Shown here one piece after another: positions 57,110 to 64,000 of a stretch of 64,000 nt of DNA (the stretch's first letter is position 1; the number at the start of each line of letters is the position of its first letter). The DNA lies in NCBI GenBank assembly GCA_963976815.1, contig CAXBLU010000004.1, positions 186,001 to 250,000 of the forward strand, given 5' to 3'. The stretch is from JAHRVQ01 sp963976815. GTDB taxonomy: Bacteria > Pseudomonadota > Gammaproteobacteria > Pseudomonadales > Azotimanducaceae. The notes below the pieces were generated by a model. That model was given only the letters and a program-made list of their open reading frames with translations. It was not told the origin of the DNA and searched no databases. The position numbers were made by a program, and so were the translations under genes.

Positions 57110-57973
57110 TTAACCCACGGTACCTGTGCCGAGCCTTTGCATCAGGGCTTGAAAAAAACTGCTGACCATCGGCAATGCATAGGTGGATTTGCGGGCCACA
57201 AACCGTACCGGCCGGCGCAGACCCCGCTCCCCCAAATTGACTATAATTTTTTCCGGGACGTTTAAGGTTCTCGCAACACCGATCGGCACCAGCCCATTAC
57301 CAAACCCAGCAATTGCCATTTGCGCTACACCAAAGAAGCTTTCAAGTGAGACCTCCCTGTGGATATTGAGCCGTTCTGCTTCGCCTTTAAATGACCTCCA
57401 GGCTCCCGAGTGATCCTCAATCGTAATAACACTCAGGGGATCGTTTTTCGGCCACTTCAAAGGTTTTAGGCCACTGGGAATAATGACCATTGGCTCAAAA
57501 CCAAGTACCTCCGACTGCAGATCCTTGTCCAGGGTATCGGAACCGGTACAAACACCCGCCATAAATTCCCCGGAGCGAATTCGATCAAGCACAACCGGCG
57601 TTCGGTGGGTGTGGAAGGAAAAATTGACATCAGGCATGCCCGTTTGAATCTCAAAAAACTCTTTGGGACCCCAGGAGGAAAGTATCGCCTCCGAAACCCC
57701 AATGACGAGCTCACCGCTACCTGAGCCTCGATCCTCAACAAACAGATCACGCAACTCCGACAGAATCGGCGATATTTTATCCACCAGATGCTGCCCGTGA
57801 CGGGTCAACTCGACCCGACGACCCTTTTTCTGGATCAGCTTTTTGTCGTAATACTTCTCCAGACTGGCAATTCGCTTACTCACCGCAGACTGGGAGATTC
57901 TAAGTTCGGTGCTGGCTTCTAACATTGTGCCGGTCTTAGACAGCGCCAATAGCGTTTCGAGGTTTTCGATCAT
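57110..57973 (-). CDS. LysR-family transcriptional regulator
   Basis: DNA-binding regulator of 287 residues. The N-terminal winged helix (TLLALSKTGTMLEASTELRISQSAVSKRIASLEKYY) and a periplasmic-binding-protein-like effector domain (SGELVIGVSEAILS) follow the family. Divergent from the TSUP-family permease with only 27 bp between starts, so it very likely controls that gene; a small palindrome (57996-58006) lies at the junction. Confidence 0.9.
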   Translation of the reverse strand: MIENLETLLALSKTGTMLEASTELRISQSAVSKRIASLEKYYDKKLIQKKGRRVELTRHGQHLVDKISPILSELRDLFVEDRGSGSGELVIGVSEAILSSWGPKEFFEIQTGMPDVNFSFHTHRTPVVLDRIRSGEFMAGVCTGSDTLDKDLQSEVLGFEPMVIIPSGLKPLKWPKNDPLSVITIEDHSGAWRSFKGEAERLNIHREVSLESFFGVAQMAIAGFGNGLVPIGVARTLNVPEKIIVNLGERGLRRPVRFVARKSTYALPMVSSFFQALMQRLGTGTVG

Positions 57974-57995
57974 GGGAGTATCATTCCAAGGCGGG

Positions 57996-58006
57996 ATACA
58001 TTGTAT
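57996..58006. promoter_or_regulatory. Small palindrome at the LysR/TSUP junction
   Basis: ATACATTGTAT (ATACA-T-TGTAT) has the T-N-A symmetry seen in LysR sites and overlaps the proposed TTG start of the permease gene. The overlap also weakens that start. Confidence 0.4.
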
Positions 58007-58819
58007 TCTATCAATTCGTTTTTATCATCATTCAGCAATCTAGAGAATAGCCCCTCAAACACACCTGCCCCAGAGTTGCCCTTGTTATACCTCGGTTTGA
58101 TTATTGCCACCGCTTTTACCAGCCTGGTTTCCGGCCTACTCAGCATGGCCGGCGGCATGATCCTGATGGGTATCTTTGGACTGTTGCTTTCGATTCCAAC
58201 GGCCATGGTGCTCCACGGCATCGCCCAGGCGGTATCAAACGGCTCTCGAATCTGGTTACACCGAAGCCACATTCGATGGGGGGTACTTATGCCCTATAGC
58301 CTCGGTAGCCTTGTGGTGCTCGGGGTGTTTATTGCTGTCACATTAATCCCCAATAAAGGCCTGGTATTTTTTCTCATCGGCCTGTTTCCCTTTGTTGCCT
58401 TTATGATTCCAAGCCACCTCAATCTAGATATAGAACAACCACAGATTGCTTTTATCTGCGGAATTCTGGTGACAACCGCACAAATGCTGGCGGGCGCCTC
58501 GGGACCGGTACTCGATATTTTTTATGTGCAAAGCAAACTGACTCGATACGAAATTCTGGGGACCAAAGCAATCACCCAAACCCTGGGGCACCTGATTAAG
58601 CTCGGCTACTACGGCCTGTTCCTCGGCATGGGCACCGAGCAACTTCCCCTCTGGCTAATCGCTGCGGTTATTGTTGCGGCGCTTGGTGGAAACTGGCTAG
58701 CCAAGCTGGCGATAGATCGCCTCGACGACACCATATTTCGTCGGGTGGGCCGAATCGCAATTATCCTGGTTGGCACAGCGTATCTAGCAAAGGCAGGACA
58801 GGAATGGGGGTTCTATTAG
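58001..58819 (+). CDS. TSUP-family (TauE/SafE) membrane permease
   Basis: Inner-membrane protein of up to 272 residues with about eight hydrophobic segments, e.g. LYLGLIIATAFTSLVSGLLSMAGGMILMGIFGLLLSIPTA. GLLSMAGGMILMG and FYVQSKLTRYEILGTKAITQTLGH match the TSUP pattern for anion export. Starts are all TTG (58001 or later near 58073), so the N-terminus is not settled. The LysR gene is divergent and likely controls it. Substrate possibly sulfite, sulfoacetate or another organic anion. Confidence 0.82.
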   Translation: MYSINSFLSSFSNLENSPSNTPAPELPLLYLGLIIATAFTSLVSGLLSMAGGMILMGIFGLLLSIPTAMVLHGIAQAVSNGSRIWLHRSHIRWGVLMPYSLGSLVVLGVFIAVTLIPNKGLVFFLIGLFPFVAFMIPSHLNLDIEQPQIAFICGILVTTAQMLAGASGPVLDIFYVQSKLTRYEILGTKAITQTLGHLIKLGYYGLFLGMGTEQLPLWLIAAVIVAALGGNWLAKLAIDRLDDTIFRRVGRIAIILVGTAYLAKAGQEWGFY

Positions 58820-58921
58820 ATTAGCGCTTCAACCGTCAATTTTCTTACGTTCATGCACCAATCGGTACCGTTCAGGTATCCGTTCCACTACTCAGGCCTC
58901 CTTCACGGTATCCTTCTCGCC

Positions 58922-59359
58922 ATGAAATGGTTACCTACTTTTTTGTTAATTTTTCTCGCTCCAGTTGCGCAGGCTGAGGTTTTCCGCTGCCAACAGGCGG
59001 ACGGCACTACGGTGTTTGCTTACGTACCCTGCCGAGAACCTGGCGGTAAATCGGGTCTTGAAACAGACCTTGCCCACAAACCTTTAACAGTCACCACCCA
59101 AGAGACGCCCCTGTCAAAGCAGGATGTACAAGTCCGCATTGAAGCGCTTGAATTGGAACTTGATCGTCTGCGGGAGGCACGGGAAGTAGAAATTGCCAAC
59201 GCGCCCTTCAGCGTTTCAGGATCCAGCGATAGCACTTCGTTAAAAAGGCACATTCGAGCCCGCTACCAAAAGAATATTGATCTTGGTTTGGACGAACTGC
59301 TTAGGCTTCGACGAGCCGTTAACTCATCCACCCAGAGTGCTTTTGTAACGGCCGATTAA
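58922..59359 (+). CDS. Exported DUF4124 protein
   Basis: Exported protein of 145 residues; start ATG 58922 gives signal peptide MKWLPTFLLIFLAPVAQA, then the DUF4124 domain EVFRCQQADGTTVFAYVPC and a helical, charged remainder ending RRAVNSSTQSAFVTAD. An upstream open extension to 58853 lacks a signal peptide at its start. DUF4124 proteins are common in proteobacteria without a known function. Confidence 0.85.
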   Translation: MKWLPTFLLIFLAPVAQAEVFRCQQADGTTVFAYVPCREPGGKSGLETDLAHKPLTVTTQETPLSKQDVQVRIEALELELDRLREAREVEIANAPFSVSGSSDSTSLKRHIRARYQKNIDLGLDELLRLRRAVNSSTQSAFVTAD

Positions 59360-59418
59360 ACATCGCCACTTATGGGCCAATTGTTGCCCCGCAGCATTGC
59401 TCAATCGTTAACCAGCCT

Positions 59419-59427
59419 CCCCCCCCC
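59419..59427. repeat. C9 homopolymer upstream of the adhesin gene
   Basis: Run of nine C in the 204-bp intergenic stretch before the trimeric adhesin. A possible -10 element TAGAAT at 59464-59469 lies 36 bp further on. Homopolymers ahead of surface-protein genes can shift promoter strength by slippage. An imperfect GC-rich hairpin at 59488-59526 lies in the presumed leader. Confidence 0.6.
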
Positions 59428-59563
59428 AGACAGTCCCCTAAAAAAACGATCAGCGGTACTGAATTAGAATTGTTAGGGCGCTATCATCCCCGTCCTGTCG
59501 CGGCCATATTGCGTTCGACGGCAGGGGATTTTCTCGGACTTGAGCCTATAAGGGGAATTAACA

Positions 59564-61216
59564 ATGTTTCATAAAAATAAACTAGCGGCAGCGATAGGAA
59601 TTCTTAGCCTATCTTTGTCCTATCAAGCTGCTTATGCAGATGCGACCGCCGACTGTAATGCTGGCGGTGGTGTCACTTCTACTGAATGTGGTGTTGGTGC
59701 AAGTGCTACTGCTGACACATCCGTTGCTTTAGGCGCTGCGGCGCAAGCCACCGCAACCGATGCTGTTGCAATCGGCGACCAGGCAGCCGCAAGCGGTGTT
59801 AACTCATCAGCCGTTGGCGGCGAAAGTGTTGCAAGTGGTCTTGCTGCGCAGGCATTTGGCTGGCGTGCAAACGCAACGGGCGAACGTTCTTCTGCTTTAG
59901 GTCACCTGGCTAATGCTGCTGGCTTACGCGCCACAGCCGTTGGTGAAGCGGCCAATGCTTCTGCAGAAACTTCAATTGCCATCGGTAACACTTCTGCTGC
60001 TTCAGCAATCGACGCTGTCGCAATTGGTGATCAAGCCGCGGCTAGCGGTATTAACTCTTCAGCCGTTGGTAGCGAAAGTGTGGCTAGCGGTCTTGCCGCT
60101 CAAGCATTCGGTTGGCGTGCCAATGCAACGGGCGAACGCTCTTCTGCACTTGGACATTTAGCAAACGCAGCCGGTTTACGAGCAACGGCTGTGGGCGAAG
60201 CGGCAAATGCCTCCGCCGAAACATCTATTGCAATGGGTAACGGTGCGGCTGCATCTGCAATTGATGCAGTTGCGATAGGTGACATTGCAATCGCTAGTGG
60301 CGTTAACTCTTCAGCTGTTGGTAGCGAAAGTGTGGCTAGCGGTCTTGCCGCTCAAGCATTCGGCTGGCGTGCAAACGCAACGGGCGAACGCTCTGCGGCA
60401 CTTGGACATCTGGCTAACGCCTCGGGTCTTCGTTCTACTGCGGTTGGCGAAGCTGCTGCTGCTTCCGGTGAAACTTCTATTGCAATCGGTAACACTTCCG
60501 TTGCCTCAGCAATTGACGCTGTAGCCATTGGTGATCAAGCCGCTGCTAGTGGTATTAACTCTTCAGCCGTTGGTAGTGAAAGTGTTGCTAGCGGTCTTGC
60601 TGCCCAGGCATTTGGCTGGCGTGCAAACGCAACGGGCGAACGAGCAACTGCGCTTGGTCACCTTGCAAATGCTTCAGGTCTTCGATCTGTCGCAGTTGGT
60701 GAAGCCGCCGCAGCGTCTGGACAGGAAGCAATTGCTATCGGTAACCAGTCCGTAGCAGGCTTTGACTTCTCCACAGCAATCGGTTCCGGTGCAACAACTA
60801 CCCGTGCAAATCAAATTGCCCTGGGTACTAGCACAAGCACATACACTGCAGCGGGTATTGCTTCTTCTGCAAGTAGAGCCACCCAAAGCGGCGCTCTGCA
60901 ATTAGTGACTACCGATGCTAACGGCAATCTTGCAACTGACGGTGGTCGTCTCTATACAAGACTTGATCGCTTAGATGAACGTAATGAAGTGCTGGCTGAA
61001 GGCATTGCTATGTCACTCGCCCTTGATAGCCCAACCGTTGCTCCAGGTTCTACCTTCGCTATTAGCGGCGGTGTTGGTCACTATGACAACTCTGAATCAG
61101 TAGCCGTTGGCGCGTCCTACCGTGCATCAGAGAAAATCCTCTGGTCCGGTGGTCTTGGTGTTGGTCTAGATCGAGGTAAGGTTGGCGCGCGAGTTGGGGT
61201 TTCCTATTCTTGGTAA
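59564..61216 (+). CDS. YadA-like trimeric autotransporter adhesin
   Basis: Surface adhesin of 550 residues (signal peptide to AAYA at residue 25). Residues about 45-410 are YadA-head type 14-residue repeats (AVAIGDQAAASG, AFGWRANATG, SSALGHLANAAG). Six of them form an 84-residue block repeated four times. A very short stalk (GGRLYTRLDRLDERNEVLAEG) leads to the YadA anchor with SGGVGHYDNSESVAVGASYR and GLGVGLDRGKVGARVGVSYSW. Length is small for the class. A strong terminator follows. Forms a trimeric pore and lollipop on the outer membrane. Confidence 0.93.
   Translation: MFHKNKLAAAIGILSLSLSYQAAYADATADCNAGGGVTSTECGVGASATADTSVALGAAAQATATDAVAIGDQAAASGVNSSAVGGESVASGLAAQAFGWRANATGERSSALGHLANAAGLRATAVGEAANASAETSIAIGNTSAASAIDAVAIGDQAAASGINSSAVGSESVASGLAAQAFGWRANATGERSSALGHLANAAGLRATAVGEAANASAETSIAMGNGAAASAIDAVAIGDIAIASGVNSSAVGSESVASGLAAQAFGWRANATGERSAALGHLANASGLRSTAVGEAAAASGETSIAIGNTSVASAIDAVAIGDQAAASGINSSAVGSESVASGLAAQAFGWRANATGERATALGHLANASGLRSVAVGEAAAASGQEAIAIGNQSVAGFDFSTAIGSGATTTRANQIALGTSTSTYTAAGIASSASRATQSGALQLVTTDANGNLATDGGRLYTRLDRLDERNEVLAEGIAMSLALDSPTVAPGSTFAISGGVGHYDNSESVAVGASYRASEKILWSGGLGVGLDRGKVGARVGVSYSW
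59759..60766 (+). repeat. Four 252-bp tandem repeats in the adhesin head
   Basis: Copies start at 59759, 60011, 60263 and 60515, each GAYGCTGTNGC-type and 252 bp (84 codons). The protein copies are nearly identical while third positions vary, and some blocks are DNA-identical over tens of bases. Copy number could vary by recombination. The fourth copy diverges at its end. Confidence 0.92.
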
Positions 61217-61695
61217 ACTTTAACACCCGCGTAACAAATCTGCTGGTGAGGCACATCGCCTCACCAGCTTTTTTTTGCTTAATCACCCTCGCTAGCTTTT
61301 CAGCCTCCGGGGCTGAAGCTGACCGTTCCGTGAGCGCCAGATTAGTCTGGTCGACCATGATTGCTTTGGACAACGCAAATCGGACCGGAGACTATTCAAT
61401 CTTTCATGCCCTTGGCGCACCGGGATTTCAGTCAAGTTACACCGTTGGCAGCCTCTACGATAGATTCAGAGAATTTAGACAAACCAGGACTGACCTGGGC
61501 CGATCTATTTTGGTTGAACCAACCTATTACTTGCCAAGAACAATCGATAATCAGGGCTTACTCAGACTAAGAGGTGGCTTTGAAACTCGTCCAATGGCAA
61601 TTAGATTCGACATTGTTTTCCAGCAGGTAGAAGGTGCCTGGAGAATATTGGAAATCGACGTTATCGAACAGGAGAGTTCAAAACAGCCCCGCTAA
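61210..61695 (+). CDS. Small exported NTF2-like protein
   Basis: Exported protein of up to 161 residues. Signal peptide segment IASPAFFCLITLASFSASGA, then LVWSTMIALDNANRTGDYSIFHALGAPGFQSSY and a C-terminal IRFDIVFQQVEGAWRILEIDVIEQ, which recalls NTF2/SnoaL-like secreted proteins. Starts are non-ATG: TTG 61210, overlapping the adhesin stop, or GTG 61246, which lies inside the terminator stem. The start is therefore unclear. Function unknown; position suggests a helper or passenger of the adhesin. Confidence 0.65.
   Translation: MVNFNTRVTNLLVRHIASPAFFCLITLASFSASGAEADRSVSARLVWSTMIALDNANRTGDYSIFHALGAPGFQSSYTVGSLYDRFREFRQTRTDLGRSILVEPTYYLPRTIDNQGLLRLRGGFETRPMAIRFDIVFQQVEGAWRILEIDVIEQESSKQPR
61242..61276 (+). 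terminator. Rho-independent terminator after the adhesin, overlapping the next gene
   Basis: GCTGGTGAGGC, loop ACATC, GCCTCACCAGC: a perfect 11-bp stem, then T8. It lies 26 bp past the adhesin stop but inside the open frame of the next gene, over its candidate GTG start. Confidence 0.9.
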
Positions 61696-61699
61696 CGCG

Positions 61700-64000
61700 C
61701 TAGGCTGCATCCGCATCCGATTCAATTCCCATTGGTTTGATGACAAACAACAGATCCCCTTCATTAACCTGTTGGCCACTGGTTAAGTTCACCCGTGTCA
61801 CCTGATACTTCTGCTTTGAACTATAGAGTTCTCCATCATCACTGGAGAAGGACCCCAATGTCATCGGGGTAAACATTTTCATCGCTTCAAGCTGGCACAT
61901 TGTCACGTCAGTAGAAATCACATCACCAACGGTTACATACTCTGGCTCAGATGGTGAAGGTGTGCGATAGAACACGCCAGTTGATGGCGACAGAACTTTA
62001 ATTTCATCGCTGCCTTCAATTTTCAGCATCTCCATATCGAGACCCTTTCCATCGTTCCCTGAGGCTTCATCAATTTCACGAATCAACTCGTCAATATCAA
62101 TTCGCTTGAGGAACCTGGGCAAATAAGTCGTATCGTAGATGCCATCAATAAACTCCTGATCCCGCAGAATGCGCTTGACCAGGCTGATGTTTGTACAGAT
62201 ACCGGTAATCTTCACCCGGTCGAGATACGCCAACATTTTTGCAATCGTATCGTTACGATCTTTGCCGTGACAAATAATTTGAATGATCAGACTGTCGTAA
62301 AAGGGGGAAATGACCTTGCCTTCTGCAGCCATAGAAATCAGGCGAATATTTTCATCCTCCGGCAACTCACAACCCGTGATAAGTCCAGGAGTTGGATTAA
62401 AGGACACCGCACCTTCAGAATTCAAAATTGCCTTTTCAGCGTTAACACGAACCTCCAGCCCGTAACCCGTTTCGCTAGGTTTAAGATCCGCTATCGACTC
62501 ACCCGAGGCGATCTCAAATTGTTTTTGCACAATATCAATACCTGTGACCACTTCTGTGACCGGATGCTCCACCTGTAGTCGGGTGTTCATCTCCATAAAA
62601 TACACGGCATTGCTGGGCACGTCGTAGATAAACTCAACGGTGCCTGCCCCTATGTAATCAACGGCGTCTGCAATTTTTTCCGCATACTGGCATACCTGGT
62701 CCCGCAGATCCTGCGGCAACATGGTTGAGCCGGATTCTTCCAACAGTTTTTGATTATTTCTCTGTACGCTGCAGTCACGAATACCCAGTACCCGGGTGTT
62801 ACCGTGGGTATCTCTCAAAATTTGAGCTTCTATGTGACGCAGGGATGTCACAAACTTTTCTATATACACATCACCGTTGCCAAAGGCAGCCTTGGCTTCC
62901 GTTGTCACCCGCTGGAACAGGCTATGCATTTGTTCAGGTCGCTCCACAACCTGGATGCCTTTACCGCCGCCGCCATGAACTGCCTTCAACAGAATGGGAT
63001 AAACCACTTTTTCCGCAATCTCGGTCGCCTGGGCTGCGGTATTCACAATACCGTGACTTCCTGGAACAACGGGGACATCAATGCTCATGGTGGTATTGAT
63101 AGCGTTAGACTTATTACCCATGGTTTCCATACTGGCAACTCGAGGGCCAATAAAGTTGATCCCACGCTGACGCACGATACGGGCGAAATTAGGATCTTCG
63201 GATAAAAAGCCAATCCCTGGGTGCAAAGAGTCTACGCCTTCAATATCCGCAATGTTCAATACACTTAACGCATTTAAGTAACTCTCATCGGAAGTATTAC
63301 CGCCAATACACACCAGGGCATGTTTACTATCTGACCGAACAAGGTCCGCTGGGACAGAATCCATATCCGGATCCGATTGGACTAAAACTACTTCATGGCC
63401 AAATTCAATCGCCTTGCTCACCAGCTTCACAGCGGTACAACCACGAGCATGGATAAGCGTTCGCTTCACAGGTCGTATCAACTCAGCTTCGGAGGCTTCT
63501 CTGGTTTCGACAATCGGCTCAGCAGCAGTCAAAATTCCGGACATAATTCGATCAACAACCTCATCGACCTGCTCAGTAGGCATGGGCAAGCCAGGATCTA
63601 CTTCACGCAATTCGGCGTCCAACTGATCTGCAAAGGGGTGAACCACCAGGCCATTCATGGAGCCAGGCTTCACAGAAAGGTAATTACTTAGTAGACAGGT
63701 AAAGGGCAGATTAGATTCAACAACGGTCTGGCCGGCAAAGGGCATACTGGTGCCAGAGAAGTAATAGGACTGGGCCAGCGGGTGGGTGACAAAACTTGCC
63801 TGGGCGCCACCTGTACAGTCGCCATAACCAAACATGATAATCGGCAAATCATTGTCGCGCACAAAGCGGGTAATACGGTCATTAATAACCGCCATGGTAA
63901 ACAGCGCCGCGGCGCCTTCTTTGGTCTGCATGCCACCGGATGACACAAAACACACGATAGGTAGTCGTTGTTTTGCACACTCTACTAACAGTTTACAAAA
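61700..64000 (-). CDS. Biotin-dependent acyl-CoA carboxylase fusion, CT-BC-BCCP (5' end off the window)
   Basis: Multidomain carboxylase; 766 residues are present and the N-terminus lies beyond the right edge. Order seen: end of a carboxyltransferase domain (PIVCFVSSGGMQTKEGAAAL, SMNGLVVHPF), biotin carboxylase (RTLIHARGCTAVK, VHGGGGKGIQVVERPEQM, RDCSVQRNNQKLLEESG, MEMNTRLQVEHPVTEVVTG), then an AccB-like biotinyl domain (VLSPSTGVFYRTPSPSEPEY, CQLEAMKMF). The biotinyl Lys in EAMKM is 59 residues from the end, against about 35 in AccB, because of an inserted loop. BC usually precedes CT in fused carboxylases, so the order is unusual. Substrate is unknown; acetyl- or propionyl-CoA likely. Confidence 0.88.
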   Translation of the reverse strand, partial: FCKLLVECAKQRLPIVCFVSSGGMQTKEGAAALFTMAVINDRITRFVRDNDLPIIMFGYGDCTGGAQASFVTHPLAQSYYFSGTSMPFAGQTVVESNLPFTCLLSNYLSVKPGSMNGLVVHPFADQLDAELREVDPGLPMPTEQVDEVVDRIMSGILTAAEPIVETREASEAELIRPVKRTLIHARGCTAVKLVSKAIEFGHEVVLVQSDPDMDSVPADLVRSDSKHALVCIGGNTSDESYLNALSVLNIADIEGVDSLHPGIGFLSEDPNFARIVRQRGINFIGPRVASMETMGNKSNAINTTMSIDVPVVPGSHGIVNTAAQATEIAEKVVYPILLKAVHGGGGKGIQVVERPEQMHSLFQRVTTEAKAAFGNGDVYIEKFVTSLRHIEAQILRDTHGNTRVLGIRDCSVQRNNQKLLEESGSTMLPQDLRDQVCQYAEKIADAVDYIGAGTVEFIYDVPSNAVYFMEMNTRLQVEHPVTEVVTGIDIVQKQFEIASGESIADLKPSETGYGLEVRVNAEKAILNSEGAVSFNPTPGLITGCELPEDENIRLISMAAEGKVISPFYDSLIIQIICHGKDRNDTIAKMLAYLDRVKITGICTNISLVKRILRDQEFIDGIYDTTYLPRFLKRIDIDELIREIDEASGNDGKGLDMEMLKIEGSDEIKVLSPSTGVFYRTPSPSEPEYVTVGDVISTDVTMCQLEAMKMFTPMTLGSFSSDDGELYSSKQKYQVTRVNLTSGQQVNEGDLLFVIKPMGIESDADAA

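Noticed and set aside
59913..60755. Alternative-frame Leu/Val-rich open frames in the adhesin
   Set aside because: They follow the 252-bp repeat and are shifted readings of the head repeats.
60781..60801. SGAT string in the adhesin as an FMN attachment site
   Set aside because: It is a normal YadA-head motif (IGSGATTTRA) with no FMN-binding domain around it.
1..64000. tRNA, rRNA, insertion sequences, attachment sites, prophage genes
   Set aside because: None could be recognised by reading; no transposase or integrase motif and no cloverleaf-like sequence was found.

Overview
The window looks like a chromosomal segment of an aerobic marine gammaproteobacterium. I place it near Cellvibrionales/Pseudomonadales-type lineages (Spongiibacteraceae/Halieaceae-like). 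That placement rests on the gene orders lptF-lptG and pepA-holC-valS, on PilU, SlyX, SlyD and RhlE, and on a CYP153-type P450 beside acyl-CoA dehydrogenases. It is inference; no marker such as 16S rRNA is present. No rRNA, tRNA, CRISPR array, transposase or prophage gene was recognised. Both window edges cut genes: a P450 on the left and a biotin-dependent carboxylase on the right.

Region by region: (1) 1-9.9 kb, lipid/hydrophobe catabolism: CYP153-like P450, a decayed lyase remnant, two small DUF genes, an ACAD-ACAD-MBL operon on the minus strand, and a divergent GPH transporter-serine hydrolase-LLM oxidoreductase operon. (2) 10-14.6 kb, housekeeping and stress: SlyD, a secreted protein, GST, an AHL-lactonase-like hydrolase, RhlE helicase with an Asn/Arg/Ser/Gly tail. 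(3) 14.6-25.9 kb, two divergent operons for a multi-cytochrome envelope system: DUF1501-like Tat protein, LamG-dihaem lipoprotein, DUF1585/1588-like monohaem protein; and, divergently, an HzsA-like dihaem lipoprotein, SH3/beta-barrel protein, beta-barrel protein, DUF4266 lipoprotein and DUF3570 outer-membrane protein. (4) 25.9-27.3 kb, pgl and a HAD phosphatase. (5) 27.3-37.9 kb, one tightly coupled 11-gene operon: apbE, tlpA, four TPR-rich or unknown exported proteins, a short secreted protein, exbB, two exbD, and an AgmX/PglI-type TonB-like protein. (6) 38-47 kb, MarR-GNAT regulator, plsC, desaturase, thioesterase, MltB-like transglycosylase, RDD protein, lptGF, pepA. (7) 47-55.8 kb, holC, valS, csp, quinone reductase, slyX, an isolated hisH-hisF pair, and a divergent GntR-PurM fusion. 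(8) 55.8-64 kb, pilU, LysR/TSUP pair, DUF4124 protein, a YadA-like adhesin with four 252-bp repeats, a small secreted protein, and a CT-BC-BCCP carboxylase fusion.

The strongest candidate for an undescribed system is the combination of regions 3 and 5. A 16-bp element with the layout TGTGA-N6-TCACA lies in the divergent promoter of region 3 and again upstream of the region 5 operon. Read in the direction of the HzsA-like and apbE operons, the two copies match at 15 of 16 bases. This ties haem lipoproteins, DUF4266/DUF3570, TlpA, ApbE and a proton-driven ExbB/ExbD/AgmX-TPR machine into one predicted regulon of about 19 genes.

A second unusual item is the GntR-AIR synthase fusion at 54.4-55.8 kb, with its own palindromic operator just upstream of the start and divergent from hisH-hisF. 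A third theme is recurring short tandem duplications. Periods of 14 or 19 bp occur just after stop codons, often repeating the terminal codons; periods of 9, 12, 15 or 18 bp occur inside coding regions and keep frame.
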